Assembly: GCA_037893225.1 (NCBI GenBank) | Contig: JAZGUH010000279.1 | Coordinates: forward strand, 1,116,001 to 1,180,000 | Reading direction: 5' to 3' | From: Hippasteria phrygiana | Lineage: Eukaryota; Echinodermata; Asteroidea; Valvatida; Goniasteridae | DNA length: 64,000 nucleotides | Shown: piece by piece, positions 24,766 through 38,908 of the stretch | Numbering within the stretch: the first letter of the stretch is position 1 | Layout: the number at the start of each line of letters is the position of its first letter | Notes under the pieces: generated by a model | The model's input: the letters and a program-made list of their open reading frames with translations, nothing else | What the model was told of the DNA's origin: nothing | Database searches by the model: none | Program-made: the position numbers and the translations under genes

Positions 24766-26388
24766 CCCCAGGGAATTTGACAGGCATGGAGCAATAAATA
24801 GAAGGTAATATGCACACAGATGTTGGCCGGAAAGAAAATAAACATTGCGAGGTTTGAATTTTCTCTACAAGTTTTAACTCTGGGAAGCCGCCGATGATTG
24901 CAACATGTAGCGCCCGATCTAAGCTATCCATACATGTCAAAAATACTGCATTTGGTTGATATTTCATGCAATTATGAATGAGTAAAGCAAGTCCATACCC
25001 CAGGGAATTTGACAGGCATGGAGCAATAATTAAAAGGTAATCTGCACACAGATGGTGGCCGGGAAGAAAATAAACATTGCGAGGTTTGAATTTTCTCCAC
25101 AAGTGTTAACTCTAAGAAGCCGCCGATAATTGCAACATGTAGCGCCAGATCTAAGCTATCGATACATGTCAAAATTACTGCATTTGGTTGATATTTCATG
25201 CAATTATGAATGAGTAAAGCAAGTCCATACCCCAGGGAATTTGACATGCATGGAGCAATAAATAGACGGTAATATGTACACAGATCTTGGCCGGAAAGAA
25301 AATAAACATTGCGAGGTTTGAATTTTCTCCACAATTTTGAACTCTAAGAAGCCGCCGATAATTGCAACATGTAGCGCCAGATCTAAGCTATCCATACATG
25401 TCAAAATTACTGAATTTGGTTGATATTTCATGCAATTATGAATGAGTAAATCAAGTCCATACCCCAGGGAATTTGACAGGCATGGAGCAATAATTAAAAG
25501 GTAATCTGCACACAGATGGTGGCCGGGAAGAAAATAAATATTGCGAGGTTTGAATTTTCTCCACAAGTGTTAACTCTAAGAATCCGCCGATAATTGCAAC
25601 ATGTAGCGCCAGATCTAAGCTATCCATACATGTCAAAATTACTGAATTTGGTTGATATTTCATGCAATTATGAATGAGTAAAGCAAGTCCATACCCCAGG
25701 GAATTTGACATGCATGGAGCAATAAATAGACGGTAATATGTACACAGATGTTGGCCGGAAAGAAAATAAACATTGCGAGGTTTGAATTTTCTCCACAAGT
25801 TTGAACTCTAAGAATCCGCCGATGATTGCAACATGTAGCGCCAGATCTAAGCTATCCATACATGTCAAAATTACTGCATTTGGTTGATATTTCATGCAAT
25901 TATAAATGAGTAAAGCAAGTCCATACCCCAGGGAATTTGACAGGCATGGAGCAATAAATAAAAGGTAATATGCACACAGATGGTGGCCGGAAAGAAAATA
26001 AACATTGCGAGGTTTGAATTTTCTCCACAAGTGTTAACTCTAAGAAGCCGCCGATAATTGCAACATGTAGCGCCAGATCTAAGCTATCCATACATGTCAA
26101 AATTACTGAATTTTGTTGATATGTCATGCAATTATGAATGAGTAAAGCAAGTCCATACCCCAGGGAATTTGACATGCATGGAGCAATAAATAGACGGTAA
26201 CATGTACACAGATGTTGGCCGGAAAGAAAATAAACATTGCGAGGTTTGAATTTTCTCCACAAGTTTTAACTCTAAGAAGCCGCCGATGATTGCAACATGT
26301 AGCGCCAGATCTAAGCTATCCATACATGTCAAAAGTACTGAATTTGGTTGATATTTCATGCAATTATGAATGAGTAAAGCAAGTCATA
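24766..26388. repeat. Block 17, 7 monomers: A/C, I, J, K, G, He, F
   Basis: J has T106 and also T222 (GTAAATCAAG at 25451). T222 is shared with 28929, 30089 and 33567 only, which dates this set as one recent family. Confidence 0.87.
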
Positions 26389-28011
26389 CCCCAGGGAATT
26401 TGACAGGCATGGAGCAATAAATAGAAGGTAATATGCACACAGATGTTGGCCGGAAAGAAAATAAACATTGCGAGGTTTGAATTTTCTCTACAAGTTTTAA
26501 CTCTGGGAAGCCGCCGATGATTGCAACATGTAGCGCCCGATCTAAGCTATACATACATGTCAAAATTACTGCATTTAGTTGATATTTCATGCAATTATAA
26601 ATGAGTAAAGCAAGTCCATACCCCAGGGAATTTGACAGGCATGGAGCAATAAATAGACGGTAATATGCACACAGATGGTGGCCGGAAAGAAAATAAACAT
26701 TGCGAGGTTTGAATTTTCTCCACAAGTGTTAACTCTAAGAAGCCGCCGATAATTGCAACATGTAGCGCCAGATCTAAGCTATCCATACATGTCAAAAATA
26801 CTGCATTTGGTTGATATTTCATGCAATTATGAATGAATAAAGCAAGTCCATACCCCAGGGAATTTGACATGCATGGAGCAATAAATAGACGGTAATATGT
26901 ACACAGATGTTGGCCGGAAAGAAAATAAACATTGCGAGGTTTGAATTTTCTCTACAAGTTTTAACTCTGGGAAGCCGCCGGTGATTGCAACATGTAGCGC
27001 CAGATCTAAGCTATACATACATGTCAAAATTACTGCATTTGGTTGATATTTCATGCAATTATGAATGAGTAAAGCAAGTCCATACCCCAGGGAATTTGAC
27101 AGGCATGGAGCAATAATTAAAAGGTAATCTGCACACAGATGGTGGCCGGGAAGAAAATAAACATTGCGAGGTTTGAATTTTCTCCACAAGTGTTAACTCT
27201 AAGAAGCCGCCGATAATTGCAACATGTAGCGCCAGATCTAAGCTATCGATACATGTCAAAATTACTGAATTTGGTTGATATTTCATGCAATTATGAATGA
27301 GTAAAGCAAGTCCATACCCCAGGGAATTTGACATGCATGGAGCAATAAATAGACGGTAATATGTACACAGATGTTGGCCGGAAAGAAAATAAACATTGCG
27401 AGGTTTGAATTTTCTCCACAAGTTTGAACTCTAAGAATCCGCCGATGATTGCAACATGTAGCGCCAGATCTAAGCTATCCATACATGTCAAAATTACTGC
27501 ATTTGGTTGATATTTCATGCAATTATAAATGAGTAAAGCAAGTCCATACCCCAGGGAATTTGACAGGCATGGAGCAATAAATAAAAGGTAATATGCACAC
27601 AGATGGTGGCCGGAAAGAAAATAAACATTGCGAGGTTTGAATTTTCTCCACAAGTGTTAACTCTAAGAAGCCGCCGATAATTGCAACATGTAGCGCCAGA
27701 TCTAAGCTATCCATACATGTCAAAATTACTGAATTTTGTTGATATTTCATGCAATTATGAATGAGTAAAGCAAGTCCATACCCCAGGGAATTTGACATGC
27801 ATGGAGCAATAAATAGACGGTAACATGTACACAGATGTTGGCCGGAAAGAAAATAAACATTGCGAGGTTTGAATTTTCTCCACAAGTTTTAACTCTAAGA
27901 AGCCGCCGATGATTGCAACATGTAGCGCCAGATCTAAGCTATCCATACATGTCAAAAGTACTGAATTTGGTTGATATTTCATGCAATTATGAATGAGTAA
28001 AGCAAGTCATA
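26389..28011. repeat. Block 18, 7 monomers: A/B, C, D, E2g, G, H, F
   Basis: Same order as block 14, with G164 (ATCGAT) in the E2 copy. The same mark recurs in the blocks at 31027 and 34505. Confidence 0.87.
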
Positions 28012-31000
28012 CCCCAGGGAATTTGACAGGCATGGAGCAATAAATAGAAGGTAATATGCACACAGATGTTGGCCGGAAAGAAATCAAACATTGCGAGGTT
28101 TGAATTTTCTCTACAAGTTTTAACTCTGGGAAGCCGCCGATGATTGCAACATGTAGCGCCCGATCTAAGCTATACATACATGTCAAAATTACTGCATTTG
28201 GTTGATATTTCATGCAATTATGAATGAGTAAAGCAAGTCCATACCCCAGGGAATTTGACAGGCATGGAGCAATAAATAAAAGGTAATATGCACACAGATG
28301 TTGGCCGGAAAGAAAATAAACATTGCGAGGTTTGAATTTTCTCCACAAGTTTGAACTCTAAGAATCCGCCGATGATTGCAACATGTAGCGCCAGATCTAA
28401 GCTATCCATACATGTCAAAATTACTGCATTTAGTTGATATTTCATGCAATTATAAATGAGTAAAGCAAGTCCATACCCCAGGGAATTTGACAGGCATGGA
28501 GCAATAATTAAAAGGTAATCTGCACACAGATGGTGGCCGGGAAGAAAATAAACATTGCGAGGTTTGAATTTTCTCCACAAGTGTTAACTCTAAGAAGCCG
28601 CCGATAATTGCAACATGTAGCGCCAGATCTAAGCTATCGATACATGTCAAAATTACTGCATTTGGTTGATATTTCATGCAATTATGAATGAGTAAAGCAA
28701 GTCCATACCCCAGGGAATTTGACATGCATGGAGCAATAAATAGACGGTAATATGTACACAGATCTTGGCCGGAAAGAAAATAAACATTGCGAGGTTTGAA
28801 TTTTCTCCACAATTTTGAACTCTAAGAAGCCGCCGATAATTGCAACATGTAGCGCCAGATCTAAGCTATCCATACATGTCAAAATTACTGAATTTGGTTG
28901 ATATTTCATGCAATTATGAATGAGTAAATCAAGTCCATACCCCAGGGAATTTGACAGGCATGGAGCAATAATTAAAAGGTAATCTGCACACAGATGGTGG
29001 CCGGGAAGAAAATAAATATTGCGAGGTTTGAATTTTCTCCACAAGTGTTAACTCTAAGAATCCGCCGATAATTGCAACATGTAGCGCCAGATCTAAGCTA
29101 TCCATACATGTCAAAATTACTGAATTTGGTTGATATTTCATGCAATTATGAATGAGTAAAGCAAGTCCATACCCCAGGGAATTTGACATGCATGGAGCAA
29201 TAAATAGACGGTAATATGTACACAGATGTTGGCCGGAAAGAAAATAAACATTGCGAGGTTTGAATTTTCTCCACAAGTTTGAACTCTAAGAATCCGCCGA
29301 TGATTGCAACATGTAGCGCCAGATCTAAGCTATCCATACATGTCAAAATTACTGCATTTGGTTGATATTTCATGCAATTATAAATGAGTAAAGCAAGTCC
29401 ATACCCCAGGGAATTTGACAGGCATGGAGCAATAAATAAAAGGTAATATGCACACAGATGGTGGCCGGAAAGAAAATAAACATTGCGAGGTTTGAATTTT
29501 CTCCACAAGTGTTAACTCTAAGAAGCCGCCGATAATTGCAACATGTAGCGCCAGATCTAAGCTATCCATACATGTCAAAATTACTGAATTTTGTTGATAT
29601 GTCATGCAATTATGAATGAGTAAAGCAAGTCCATACCCCAGGGAATTTGACATGCATGGAGCAATAAATAGACGGTAACATGTACACAGATGTTGGCCGG
29701 AAAGAAAATAAACATTGCGAGGTTTGAATTTTCTCCACAAGTGTTAACTCTAAGAAGCCGCCGATAATTGCAACATGTAGCGCCAGATCTAAGCTATCGA
29801 TACATGTCAAAATTACTGCATTTGGTTGATATTTCATGCAATTATGAATGAGTAAAGCAAGTCCATACCCCAGGGAATTTGACATGCATGGAGCAATAAA
29901 TAGACGGTAATATGTACACAGATCTTGGCCGGAAAGAAAATAAACATTGCGAGGTTTGAATTTTCTCCACAATTTTGAACTCTAAGAAGCCGCCGATAAT
30001 TGCAACATGTAGCGCCAGATCTAAGCTATCCATACATGTCAAAATTACTGAATTTGGTTGATATTTCATGCAATTATGAATGAGTAAATCAAGTCCATAC
30101 CCCAGGGAATTTGACAGGCATGGAGCAATAATTAAAAGGTAATCTGCACACAGATGGTGGCCGGGAAGAAAATAAATATTGCGAGGTTTGAATTTTCTCC
30201 ACAAGTGTTAACTCTAAGAATCCGCCGATAATTGCAACATGTAGCGCCAGATCTAAGCTATCCATACATGTCAAAATTACTGAATTTGGTTGATATTTCA
30301 TGCAATTATGAATGAGTAAAGCAAGTCCATACCCCAGGGAATTTGACATGCATGGAGCAATAAATAGACGGTAATATGTACACAGATGTTGGCCGGAAAG
30401 AAAATAAACATTGCGAGGTTTGAATTTTCTCCACAAGTTTGAACTCTAAGAATCCGCCGATGATTGCAACATGTAGCGCCAGATCTAAGCTATCCATACA
30501 TGTCAAAATTACTGCATTTGGTTGATATTTCATGCAATTATAAATGAGTAAAGCAAGTCCATACCCCAGGGAATTTGACAGGCATGGAGCAATAAATAAA
30601 AGGTAATATGCACACAGATGGTGGCCGGAAAGAAAATAAACATTGCGAGGTTTGAATTTTCTCCACAAGTGTTAACTCTAAGAAGCCGCCGATAATTGCA
30701 ACATGTAGCGCCAGATCTAAGCTATCCATACATGTCAAAATTACTGAATTTTGTTGATATGTCATGCAATTATGAATGAGTAAAGCAAGTCCATACCCCA
30801 GGGAATTTGACATGCATGGAGCAATAAATAGACGGTAACATGTACACAGATGTTGGCCGGAAAGAAAATAAACATTGCGAGGTTTGAATTTTCTCCACAA
30901 GTTTTAACTCTAAGAAGCCGCCGATGATTGCAACATGTAGCGCCAGATCTAAGCTATCCATACATGTCAAAAGTACTGAATTTGGTTGATATTTCATGCA

Positions 31001-31026
31001 ATTATGAATGAGTAAAGCAAGTCATA
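28012..31026. repeat. Block 19, 13 monomers with an internal 5-monomer duplication
   Basis: The order is Atc, B, I, J, K, G, He, F/I, J, K, G, He, F. The run J-K-G-He-F at 29868-31026 repeats J-K-G-He-F/I at 28708-29867. The monomer at 29636 has an F front (C44) and an I tail (G164, C184), which is the junction of the duplication and explains why the deletion is absent there. Confidence 0.88.
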
Positions 31027-32649
31027 CCCCAGGGAATTTGACAGGCATGGAGCAATAAATAGAAGGTAATATGCACACAGATGTTGGCCGGAAAGAAAAT
31101 AAACATTGCGAGGTTTGAATTTTCTCTACAAGTTTTAACTCTGGGAAGCCGCCGATGATTGCAACATGTAGCGCCCGATCTAAGCTATACATACATGTCA
31201 AAATTACTGCATTTAGTTGATATTTCATGCAATTATAAATGAGTAAAGCAAGTCCATACCCCAGGGAATTTGACAGGCATGGAGCAATAAATAGACGGTA
31301 ATATGCACACAGATGGTGGCCGGAAAGAAAATAAACATTGCGAGGTTTGAATTTTCTCCACAAGTGTTAACTCTAAGAAGCCGCCGATAATTGCAACATG
31401 TAGCGCCAGATCTAAGCTATCCATACATGTCAAAAATACTGCATTTGGTTGATATTTCATGCAATTATGAATGAATAAAGCAAGTCCATACCCCAGGGAA
31501 TTTGACATGCATGGAGCAATAAATAGACGGTAATATGTACACAGATGTTGGCCGGAAAGAAAATAAACATTGCGAGGTTTGAATTTTCTCTACAAGTTTT
31601 AACTCTGGGAAGCCGCCGGTGATTGCAACATGTAGCGCCAGATCTAAGCTATACATACATGTCAAAATTACTGCATTTGGTTGATATTTCATGCAATTAT
31701 GAATGAGTAAAGCAAGTCCATACCCCAGGGAATTTGACAGGCATGGAGCAATAATTAAAAGGTAATCTGCACACAGATGGTGGCCGGGAAGAAAATAAAC
31801 ATTGCGAGGTTTGAATTTTCTCCACAAGTGTTAACTCTAAGAAGCCGCCGATAATTGCAACATGTAGCGCCAGATCTAAGCTATCGATACATGTCAAAAT
31901 TACTGAATTTGGTTGATATTTCATGCAATTATGAATGAGTAAAGCAAGTCCATACCCCAGGGAATTTGACATGCATGGAGCAATAAATAGACGGTAATAT
32001 GTACACAGATGTTGGCCGGAAAGAAAATAAACATTGCGAGGTTTGAATTTTCTCCACAAGTTTGAACTCTAAGAATCCGCCGATGATTGCAACATGTAGC
32101 GCCAGATCTAAGCTATCCATACATGTCAAAATTACTGCATTTGGTTGATATTTCATGCAATTATAAATGAGTAAAGCAAGTCCATACCCCAGGGAATTTG
32201 ACAGGCATGGAGCAATAAATAAAAGGTAATATGCACACAGATGGTGGCCGGAAAGAAAATAAACATTGCGAGGTTTGAATTTTCTCCACAAGTGTTAACT
32301 CTAAGAAGCCGCCGATAATTGCAACATGTAGCGCCAGATCTAAGCTATCCATACATGTCAAAATTACTGAATTTTGTTGATATTTCATGCAATTATGAAT
32401 GAGTAAAGCAAGTCCATACCCCAGGGAATTTGACATGCATGGAGCAATAAATAGACGGTAACATGTACACAGATGTTGGCCGGAAAGAAAATAAACATTG
32501 CGAGGTTTGAATTTTCTCCACAAGTTTTAACTCTAAGAAGCCGCCGATGATTGCAACATGTAGCGCCAGATCTAAGCTATCCATACATGTCAAAAGTACT
32601 GAATTTGGTTGATATTTCATGCAATTATGAATGAGTAAAGCAAGTCATA
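31027..32649. repeat. Block 20, 7 monomers: A/B, C, D, E2g, G, H, F
   Basis: Copy of block 18, offset 4,638 bp (20 monomers minus 2). It lies 3,478 bp before block 22. Confidence 0.87.
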
Positions 32650-34504
32650 CCCCAGGGAATTTGACAGGCATGGAGCAATAAATAGAAGGTAATATGCACA
32701 CAGATGTTGGCCGGAAAGAAATCAAACATTGCGAGGTTTGAATTTTCTCTACAAGTTTTAACTCTGGGAAGCCGCCGATGATTGCAACATGTAGCGCCCG
32801 ATCTAAGCTATACATACATGTCAAAATTACTGCATTTGGTTGATATTTCATGCAATTATGAATGAGTAAAGCAAGTCCATACCCCAGGGAATTTGACAGG
32901 CATGGAGCAATAAATAAAAGGTAATATGCACACAGATGTTGGCCGGAAAGAAAATAAACATTGCGAGGTTTGAATTTTCTCCACAAGTTTGAACTCTAAG
33001 AATCCGCCGATGATTGCAACATGTAGCGCCAGATCTAAGCTATCCATACATGTCAAAATTACTGCATTTAGTTGATATTTCATGCAATTATAAATGAGTA
33101 AAGCAAGTCCATACCCCAGGGAATTTGACAGGCATGGAGCAATAATTAAAAGGTAATCTGCACACAGATGGTGGCCGGGAAGAAAATAAACATTGCGAGG
33201 TTTGAATTTTCTCCACAAGTGTTAACTCTAAGAAGCCGCCGATAATTGCAACATGTAGCGCCAGATCTAAGCTATCGATACATGTCAAAATTACTGCATT
33301 TGGTTGATATTTCATGCAATTATGAATGAGTAAAGCAAGTCCATACCCCAGGGAATTTGACATGCATGGAGCAATAAATAGACGGTAATATGTACACAGA
33401 TCTTGGCCGGAAAGAAAATAAACATTGCGAGGTTTGAATTTTCTCCACAATTTTGAACTCTAAGAAGCCGCCGATAATTGCAACATGTAGCGCCAGATCT
33501 AAGCTATCCATACATGTCAAAATTACTGAATTTGGTTGATATTTCATGCAATTATGAATGAGTAAATCAAGTCCATACCCCAGGGAATTTGACAGGCATG
33601 GAGCAATAATTAAAAGGTAATCTGCACACAGATGGTGGCCGGGAAGAAAATAAATATTGCGAGGTTTGAATTTTCTCCACAAGTGTTAACTCTAAGAATC
33701 CGCCGATAATTGCAACATGTAGCGCCAGATCTAAGCTATCCATACATGTCAAAATTACTGAATTTGGTTGATATTTCATGCAATTATGAATGAGTAAAGC
33801 AAGTCCATACCCCAGGGAATTTGACATGCATGGAGCAATAAATAGACGGTAATATGTACACAGATGTTGGCCGGAAAGAAAATAAACATTGCGAGGTTTG
33901 AATTTTCTCCACAAGTTTGAACTCTAAGAATCCGCCGATGATTGCAACATGTAGCGCCAGATCTAAGCTATCCATACATGTCAAAATTACTGCATTTGGT
34001 TGATATTTCATGCAATTATAAATGAGTAAAGCAAGTCCATACCCCAGGGAATTTGACAGGCATGGAGCAATAAATAAAAGGTAATATGCACACAGATGGT
34101 GGCCGGAAAGAAAATAAACATTGCGAGGTTTGAATTTTCTCCACAAGTGTTAACTCTAAGAAGCCGCCGATAATTGCAACATGTAGCGCCAGATCTAAGC
34201 TATCCATACATGTCAAAATTACTGAATTTTGTTGATATGTCATGCAATTATGAATGAGTAAAGCAAGTCCATACCCCAGGGAATTTGACATGCATGGAGC
34301 AATAAATAGACGGTAACATGTACACAGATGTTGGCCGGAAAGAAAATAAACATTGCGAGGTTTGAATTTTCTCCACAAGTTTTAACTCTAAGAAGCCGCC
34401 GATGATTGCAACATGTAGCGCCAGATCTAAGCTATCCATACATGTCAAAAGTACTGAATTTGGTTGATATTTCATGCAATTATGAATGAGTAAAGCAAGT
34501 CATA
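32650..34504. repeat. Block 21, 8 monomers: Atc, B, I, J, K, G, He, F
   Basis: Block 19 without the 5-monomer duplication. J carries T106 and T222 (33567). Confidence 0.87.
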
Positions 34505-36127
34505 CCCCAGGGAATTTGACAGGCATGGAGCAATAAATAGAAGGTAATATGCACACAGATGTTGGCCGGAAAGAAAATAAACATTGCGAGGTTTGAATTT
34601 TCTCTACAAGTTTTAACTCTGGGAAGCCGCCGATGATTGCAACATGTAGCGCCCGATCTAAGCTATACATACATGTCAAAATTACTGCATTTAGTTGATA
34701 TTTCATGCAATTATAAATGAGTAAAGCAAGTCCATACCCCAGGGAATTTGACAGGCATGGAGCAATAAATAGACGGTAATATGCACACAGATGGTGGCCG
34801 GAAAGAAAATAAACATTGCGAGGTTTGAATTTTCTCCACAAGTGTTAACTCTAAGAAGCCGCCGATAATTGCAACATGTAGCGCCAGATCTAAGCTATCC
34901 ATACATGTCAAAAATACTGCATTTGGTTGATATTTCATGCAATTATGAATGAATAAAGCAAGTCCATACCCCAGGGAATTTGACATGCATGGAGCAATAA
35001 ATAGACGGTAATATGTACACAGATGTTGGCCGGAAAGAAAATAAACATTGCGAGGTTTGAATTTTCTCTACAAGTTTTAACTCTGGGAAGCCGCCGGTGA
35101 TTGCAACATGTAGCGCCAGATCTAAGCTATACATACATGTCAAAATTACTGCATTTGGTTGATATTTCATGCAATTATGAATGAGTAAAGCAAGTCCATA
35201 CCCCAGGGAATTTGACAGGCATGGAGCAATAATTAAAAGGTAATCTGCACACAGATGGTGGCCGGGAAGAAAATAAACATTGCGAGGTTTGAATTTTCTC
35301 CACAAGTGTTAACTCTAAGAAGCCGCCGATAATTGCAACATGTAGCGCCAGATCTAAGCTATCGATACATGTCAAAATTACTGAATTTGGTTGATATTTC
35401 ATGCAATTATGAATGAGTAAAGCAAGTCCATACCCCAGGGAATTTGACATGCATGGAGCAATAAATAGACGGTAATATGTACACAGATGTTGGCCGGAAA
35501 GAAAATAAACATTGCGAGGTTTGAATTTTCTCCACAAGTTTGAACTCTAAGAATCCGCCGATGATTGCAACATGTAGCGCCAGATCTAAGCTATCCATAC
35601 ATGTCAAAATTACTGCATTTGGTTGATATTTCATGCAATTATAAATGAGTAAAGCAAGTCCATACCCCAGGGAATTTGACAGGCATGGAGCAATAAATAA
35701 AAGGTAATATGCACACAGATGGTGGCCGGAAAGAAAATAAACATTGCGAGGTTTGAATTTTCTCCACAAGTGTTAACTCTAAGAAGCCGCCGATAATTGC
35801 AACATGTAGCGCCAGATCTAAGCTATCCATACATGTCAAAATTACTGAATTTTGTTGATATTTCATGCAATTATGAATGAGTAAAGCAAGTCCATACCCC
35901 AGGGAATTTGACATGCATGGAGCAATAAATAGACGGTAACATGTACACAGATGTTGGCCGGAAAGAAAATAAACATTGCGAGGTTTGAATTTTCTCCACA
36001 AGTTTTAACTCTAAGAAGCCGCCGATGATTGCAACATGTAGCGCCAGATCTAAGCTATCCATACATGTCAAAAGTACTGAATTTGGTTGATATTTCATGC
36101 AATTATGAATGAGTAAAGCAAGTCATA
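34505..36127. repeat. Block 22, 7 monomers: A/B, C, D, E2g, G, H, F
   Basis: Third copy of the E2g 7-monomer order, 3,478 bp after block 20. Confidence 0.87.
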
Positions 36128-37982
36128 CCCCAGGGAATTTGACAGGCATGGAGCAATAAATAGAAGGTAATATGCACACAGATGTTGGCCGGAAAGAAAT
36201 CAAACATTGCGAGGTTTGAATTTTCTCTACAAGTTTTAACTCTGGGAAGCCGCCGATGATTGCAACATGTAGCGCCCGATCTAAGCTATACATACATGTC
36301 AAAATTACTGCATTTGGTTGATATTTCATGCAATTATGAATGAGTAAAGCAAGTCCATACCCCAGGGAATTTGACAGGCATGGAGCAATAAATAAAAGGT
36401 AATATGCACACAGATGTTGGCCGGAAAGAAAATAAACATTGCGAGGTTTGAATTTTCTCCACAAGTTTGAACTCTAAGAATCCGCCGATGATTGCAACAT
36501 GTAGCGCCAGATCTAAGCTATCCATACATGTCAAAATTACTGCATTTAGTTGATATTTCATGCAATTATAAATGAGTAAAGCAAGTCCATACCCCAGGGA
36601 ATTTGACAGGCATGGAGCAATAAATAGACGGTAATATGCACACAGATGGTGGCCGGAAAGAAAATAAACATTGCGAGGTTTGAATTTTCTCCACAAGTGT
36701 TAACTCTAAGAAGCCGCCGATAATTGCAACATGTAGCGCCAGATCTAAGCTATCCATACATGTCAAAAATACTGCATTTGGTTGATATTTCATGCAATTA
36801 TGAATGAATAAAGCAAGTCCATACCCCAGGGAATTTGACATGCATGGAGCAATAAATAGACGGTAATATGTACACAGATGTTGGCCGGAAAGAAAATAAA
36901 CATTGCGAGGTTTGAATTTTCTCTACAAGTTTTAACTCTGGGAAGCCGCCGGTGATTGCAACATGTAGCGCCAGATCTAAGCTATACATACATGTCAAAA
37001 TTACTGCATTTGGTTGATATTTCATGCAATTATGAATGAGTAAAGCAAGTCCATACCCCAGGGAATTTGACAGGCATGGAGCAATAATTAAAAGGTAATC
37101 TGCACACAGATGGTGGCCGGGAAGAAACTAAACATTGCGAGGTTTGAATTTTCTCCACAAGTGTTAACTCTAAGAAGCCGCCGATAATTGCAACATGTAG
37201 CGCCAGATCTAAGCTATCCATACATGTCAAAATTACTGAATTTGGTTGATATTTCATGCAATTATGAATGAGTAAAGCAAGTCCATACCCCAGGGAATTT
37301 GACATGCATGGAGCAATAAATAGACGGTAATATGTACACAGATGTTGGCCGGAAAGAAAATAAACATTGCGAGGTTTGAATTTTCTCCACAAGTTTGAAC
37401 TCTAAGAATCCGCCGATGATTGCAACATGTAGCGCCAGATCTAAGCTATCCATACATGTCAAAATTACTGCATTTGGTTGATATTTCATGCAATTATAAA
37501 TGAGTAAAGCAAGTCCATACCCCAGGGAATTTGACAGGCATGGAGCAATAAATAAAAGGTAATATGTACACAGATGGTGGCCGGAAAGAAAATAAACATT
37601 GCGAGGTTTGAATTTTCTCCACAAGTGTTAACTCTAAGAAGCCGCCGATAATTGCAACATGTAGCGCCAGATCTAAGCTATCCATACATGTCAAAATTAC
37701 TGAATTTTGTTGATATTTCATGCAATTATGAATGAGTAAAGCAAGTCCATACCCCAGGGAATTTGACATGCATGGAGCAATAAATAGACGGTAACATGTA
37801 CACAGATGTTGGCCGGAAAGAAAATAAACATTGCGAGGTTTGAATTTTCTCCACAAGTTTTAACTCTAAGAAGCCGCCGATGATTGCAACATGTAGCGCC
37901 AGATCTAAGCTATCCATACATGTCAAAAGTACTGAATTTGGTTGATATTTCATGCAATTATGAATGAGTAAAGCAAGTCATA
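36128..37982. repeat. Block 23, 8 monomers: Atc, B, C, D, E2c, G, Ht, F
   Basis: First E2c (C73 at 37128) and first Ht (T48 with G58). The same order recurs in the blocks at 38909 and 50039. Confidence 0.88.
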
Positions 37983-38445
37983 CCCCAGGGAATTTGACAG
38001 GCATGGAGCAATAAATAGAAGGTAATATGCACACAGATGTTGGCCGGAAAGAAAATAAACATTGCGAGGTTTGAATTTTCTCTACAAGTTTTAACTCTGG
38101 GAAGCCGCCGATGATTGCAACATGTAGCGCCCGATCTAAGCTATACATACATGTCAAAATTACTGCATTTGGTTGATATTTCATGCAATTATGAATGAGT
38201 AAAGCAAGTCCATACCCCAGGGAATTTGACATGCATGGAGCAATAAATAGACGGTAACATGTACACAGATGTTGGCCGGAAAGAAAATAAACATTGCGAG
38301 GTTTGAATTTTCTCCACAAGTTTTAACTCTAAGAAGCCGCCGATGATTGCAACATGTAGCGCCAGATCTAAGCTATCCATACATGTCAAAAGTACTGAAT
38401 TTGGTTGATATTTCATGCAATTATGAATGAGTAAAGCAAGTCATA
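37983..38445. repeat. Block 24, dimer A-F, 463 bp
   Basis: The shortest block type. A is followed directly by F, so four to six monomers present elsewhere between them are missing. Confidence 0.9.
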
Positions 38446-38908
38446 CCCCAGGGAATTTGACAGGCATGGAGCAATAAATAGAAGGTAATATGCACACAGA
38501 TGTTGGCCGGAAAGAAAATAAACATTGCGAGGTTTGAATTTTCTCCACAAGTGTTAACTCTAAGAAGCCGCCGATAATTGCAACATGTAGCGCCAGATCT
38601 AAGCTATCCATACATGTCAAAATTACTGAATTTTGTTGATATTTCATGCAATTATGAATGAGTAAAGCAAGTCCATACCCCAGGGAATTTGACATGCATG
38701 GAGCAATAAATAGACGGTAACATGTACACAGATGTTGGCCGGAAAGAAAATAAACATTGCGAGGTTTGAATTTTCTCCACAAGTTTTAACTCTAAGAAGC
38801 CGCCGATGATTGCAACATGTAGCGCCAGATCTAAGCTATCCATACATGTCAAAAGTACTGAATTTGGTTGATATTTCATGCAATTATGAATGAGTAAAGC
38901 AAGTCATA
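38446..38908. repeat. Block 25, dimer A/H-F, 463 bp
   Basis: The first monomer has the A front (G36, A38, C48, T58) and an H body from C101 and G108 on. It differs from the dimer just before it, so the two dimers arose by separate exchanges or one was altered later. Confidence 0.89.

Larger units (their letters stand above)
25230..36591. repeat. 15-monomer units of 3,478 bp, nearly three, plus a 5-monomer insert
   Basis: The unit is J-K-G-He-F, A/B-C-D-E2g-G-H-F, Atc-B-I. Copies lie at 25230-28707, 29868-33345 and 33346-36591, the last one short because C replaces I. The extra J-K-G-He-F/I lies at 28708-29867. The T222 mark recurs at 25451, 28929, 30089 and 33567, that is 3,478, 1,160 and 3,478 bp apart. 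Confidence 0.85.
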
